From Gemmataceae bacterium (lineage in GTDB: Bacteria; Planctomycetota; Planctomycetia; Gemmatales; Gemmataceae), in NCBI GenBank assembly GCA_901538445.1, contig LR594585.1:1577369-1641368 (forward strand): a DNA stretch of 64,000 nt, in the 5' to 3' direction. Numbering within the stretch: position 1 is the first letter of the stretch; each line of letters starts with the position of its first letter. The translations under genes and the position numbers were made by a program. A model generated the notes under the pieces. The model made no database searches. It was not told where the DNA came from and saw only the letters and a list, made by a program, of their open reading frames with translations. Positions 63,985-64,000 of the stretch are shown one piece after another.

Positions 63985-64000
63985 TGATGGTTCTGGGGAG
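63985..64000. repeat. Start of a third 20-bp-periodic element (cut by window end)
   Basis: TGATGGTTCTGGGGAG at the window edge matches the terminal ATGGTTCYGG and first unit of the elements at 15838 and 33064. The array itself lies beyond the window. Confidence 0.45.

Overview
The window is bacterial chromosomal DNA of very high G+C (about 70% by eye) from a planctomycete, most likely the Gemmataceae. The markers are a PSCyt1/DUF1549/DUF1553 protein paired with a DUF1501 protein, a DUF1559 prepilin-like protein, a secreted protein with a VEGLEDRITPS N-terminus, a member of the CACCRR/CWVVDL paralogue family seen in Gemmata relatives, DUF6807 and VCBS-repeat secreted proteins, and many secreted or membrane proteins with no assigned function. 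These assignments come from reading the sequence and from memory of the families; no database was searched.

Layout. About 1-13.9 kb is a decayed accessory region. It has two FecR/anti-sigma-like genes (one cut by the window edge, one broken), a secreted toroid-like protein, a WD40 protein and an ECF sigma factor. Around them lie a beta-helix/PKD/discoidin gene with an in-frame amber stop and no 5' end, plus DUF1549, TetR, WD40 and IS110 remnants. An apparently intact IS110 element (13.9-15.1 kb) abuts a GNAT gene. About 16-25 kb holds a PIG-L deacetylase, a three-gene ABC-2-type export operon read leftward, two adjacent retropepsin-PDZ paralogues and RidA. About 25-33 kb holds the DUF1549/1553-DUF1501 pair split by a small repeat-bounded cassette, a leishmanolysin-like metalloprotease and a VCBS protein. 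About 33-38 kb holds an orphan VirD4/TraG-type ATPase, a DUF1559 gene with a lipoprotein gene, a cytochrome c'-like protein and a Cys-rich secreted protein. About 38-53 kb is mostly single genes: a TPR membrane protein, methyltransferase, YciI/DUF6580 pair, YcjF-like protein, pterin dehydratase, DUF6807, ADP-ribosylglycohydrolase, SDR and FAD monooxygenase. About 53.8-61.8 kb is a MacAB/TolC-like efflux locus: a TolC-like lipoprotein gene divergent from a TetR gene, followed by an adaptor, an ABC ATPase and two permeases. A TTGACG-N18-TAATAT promoter with two near-identical 16-bp palindromes suggests TetR autoregulation. An EF-hand protein and one unrecognised gene close the window.

The strongest unexplained signal is non-coding. 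At least nine long, near-perfect inverted repeats (arms 18-43 nt), from several unrelated sequence families, sit in small intergenic gaps, most within about 1-12 nt after a stop codon. Two families recur with compensatory base changes between copies, so the paired structure appears to be kept. Every gap after the adaptor gene in the efflux operon has a hairpin from a different family. One AT-rich inverted repeat lies inside a gene and encodes its signal peptide. Three further repeat systems are present: a 20-bp-periodic element with short terminal inverted repeats (two full copies and one at the window edge), a palindromic leader module shared by two unrelated genes at 15.6 and 63.7 kb, and inverted copies of a roughly 115-bp sequence around a small gene at 27.6-28.2 kb. 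Whether these are mobile elements, terminators, RNA-stability devices or something new cannot be decided from this window alone.
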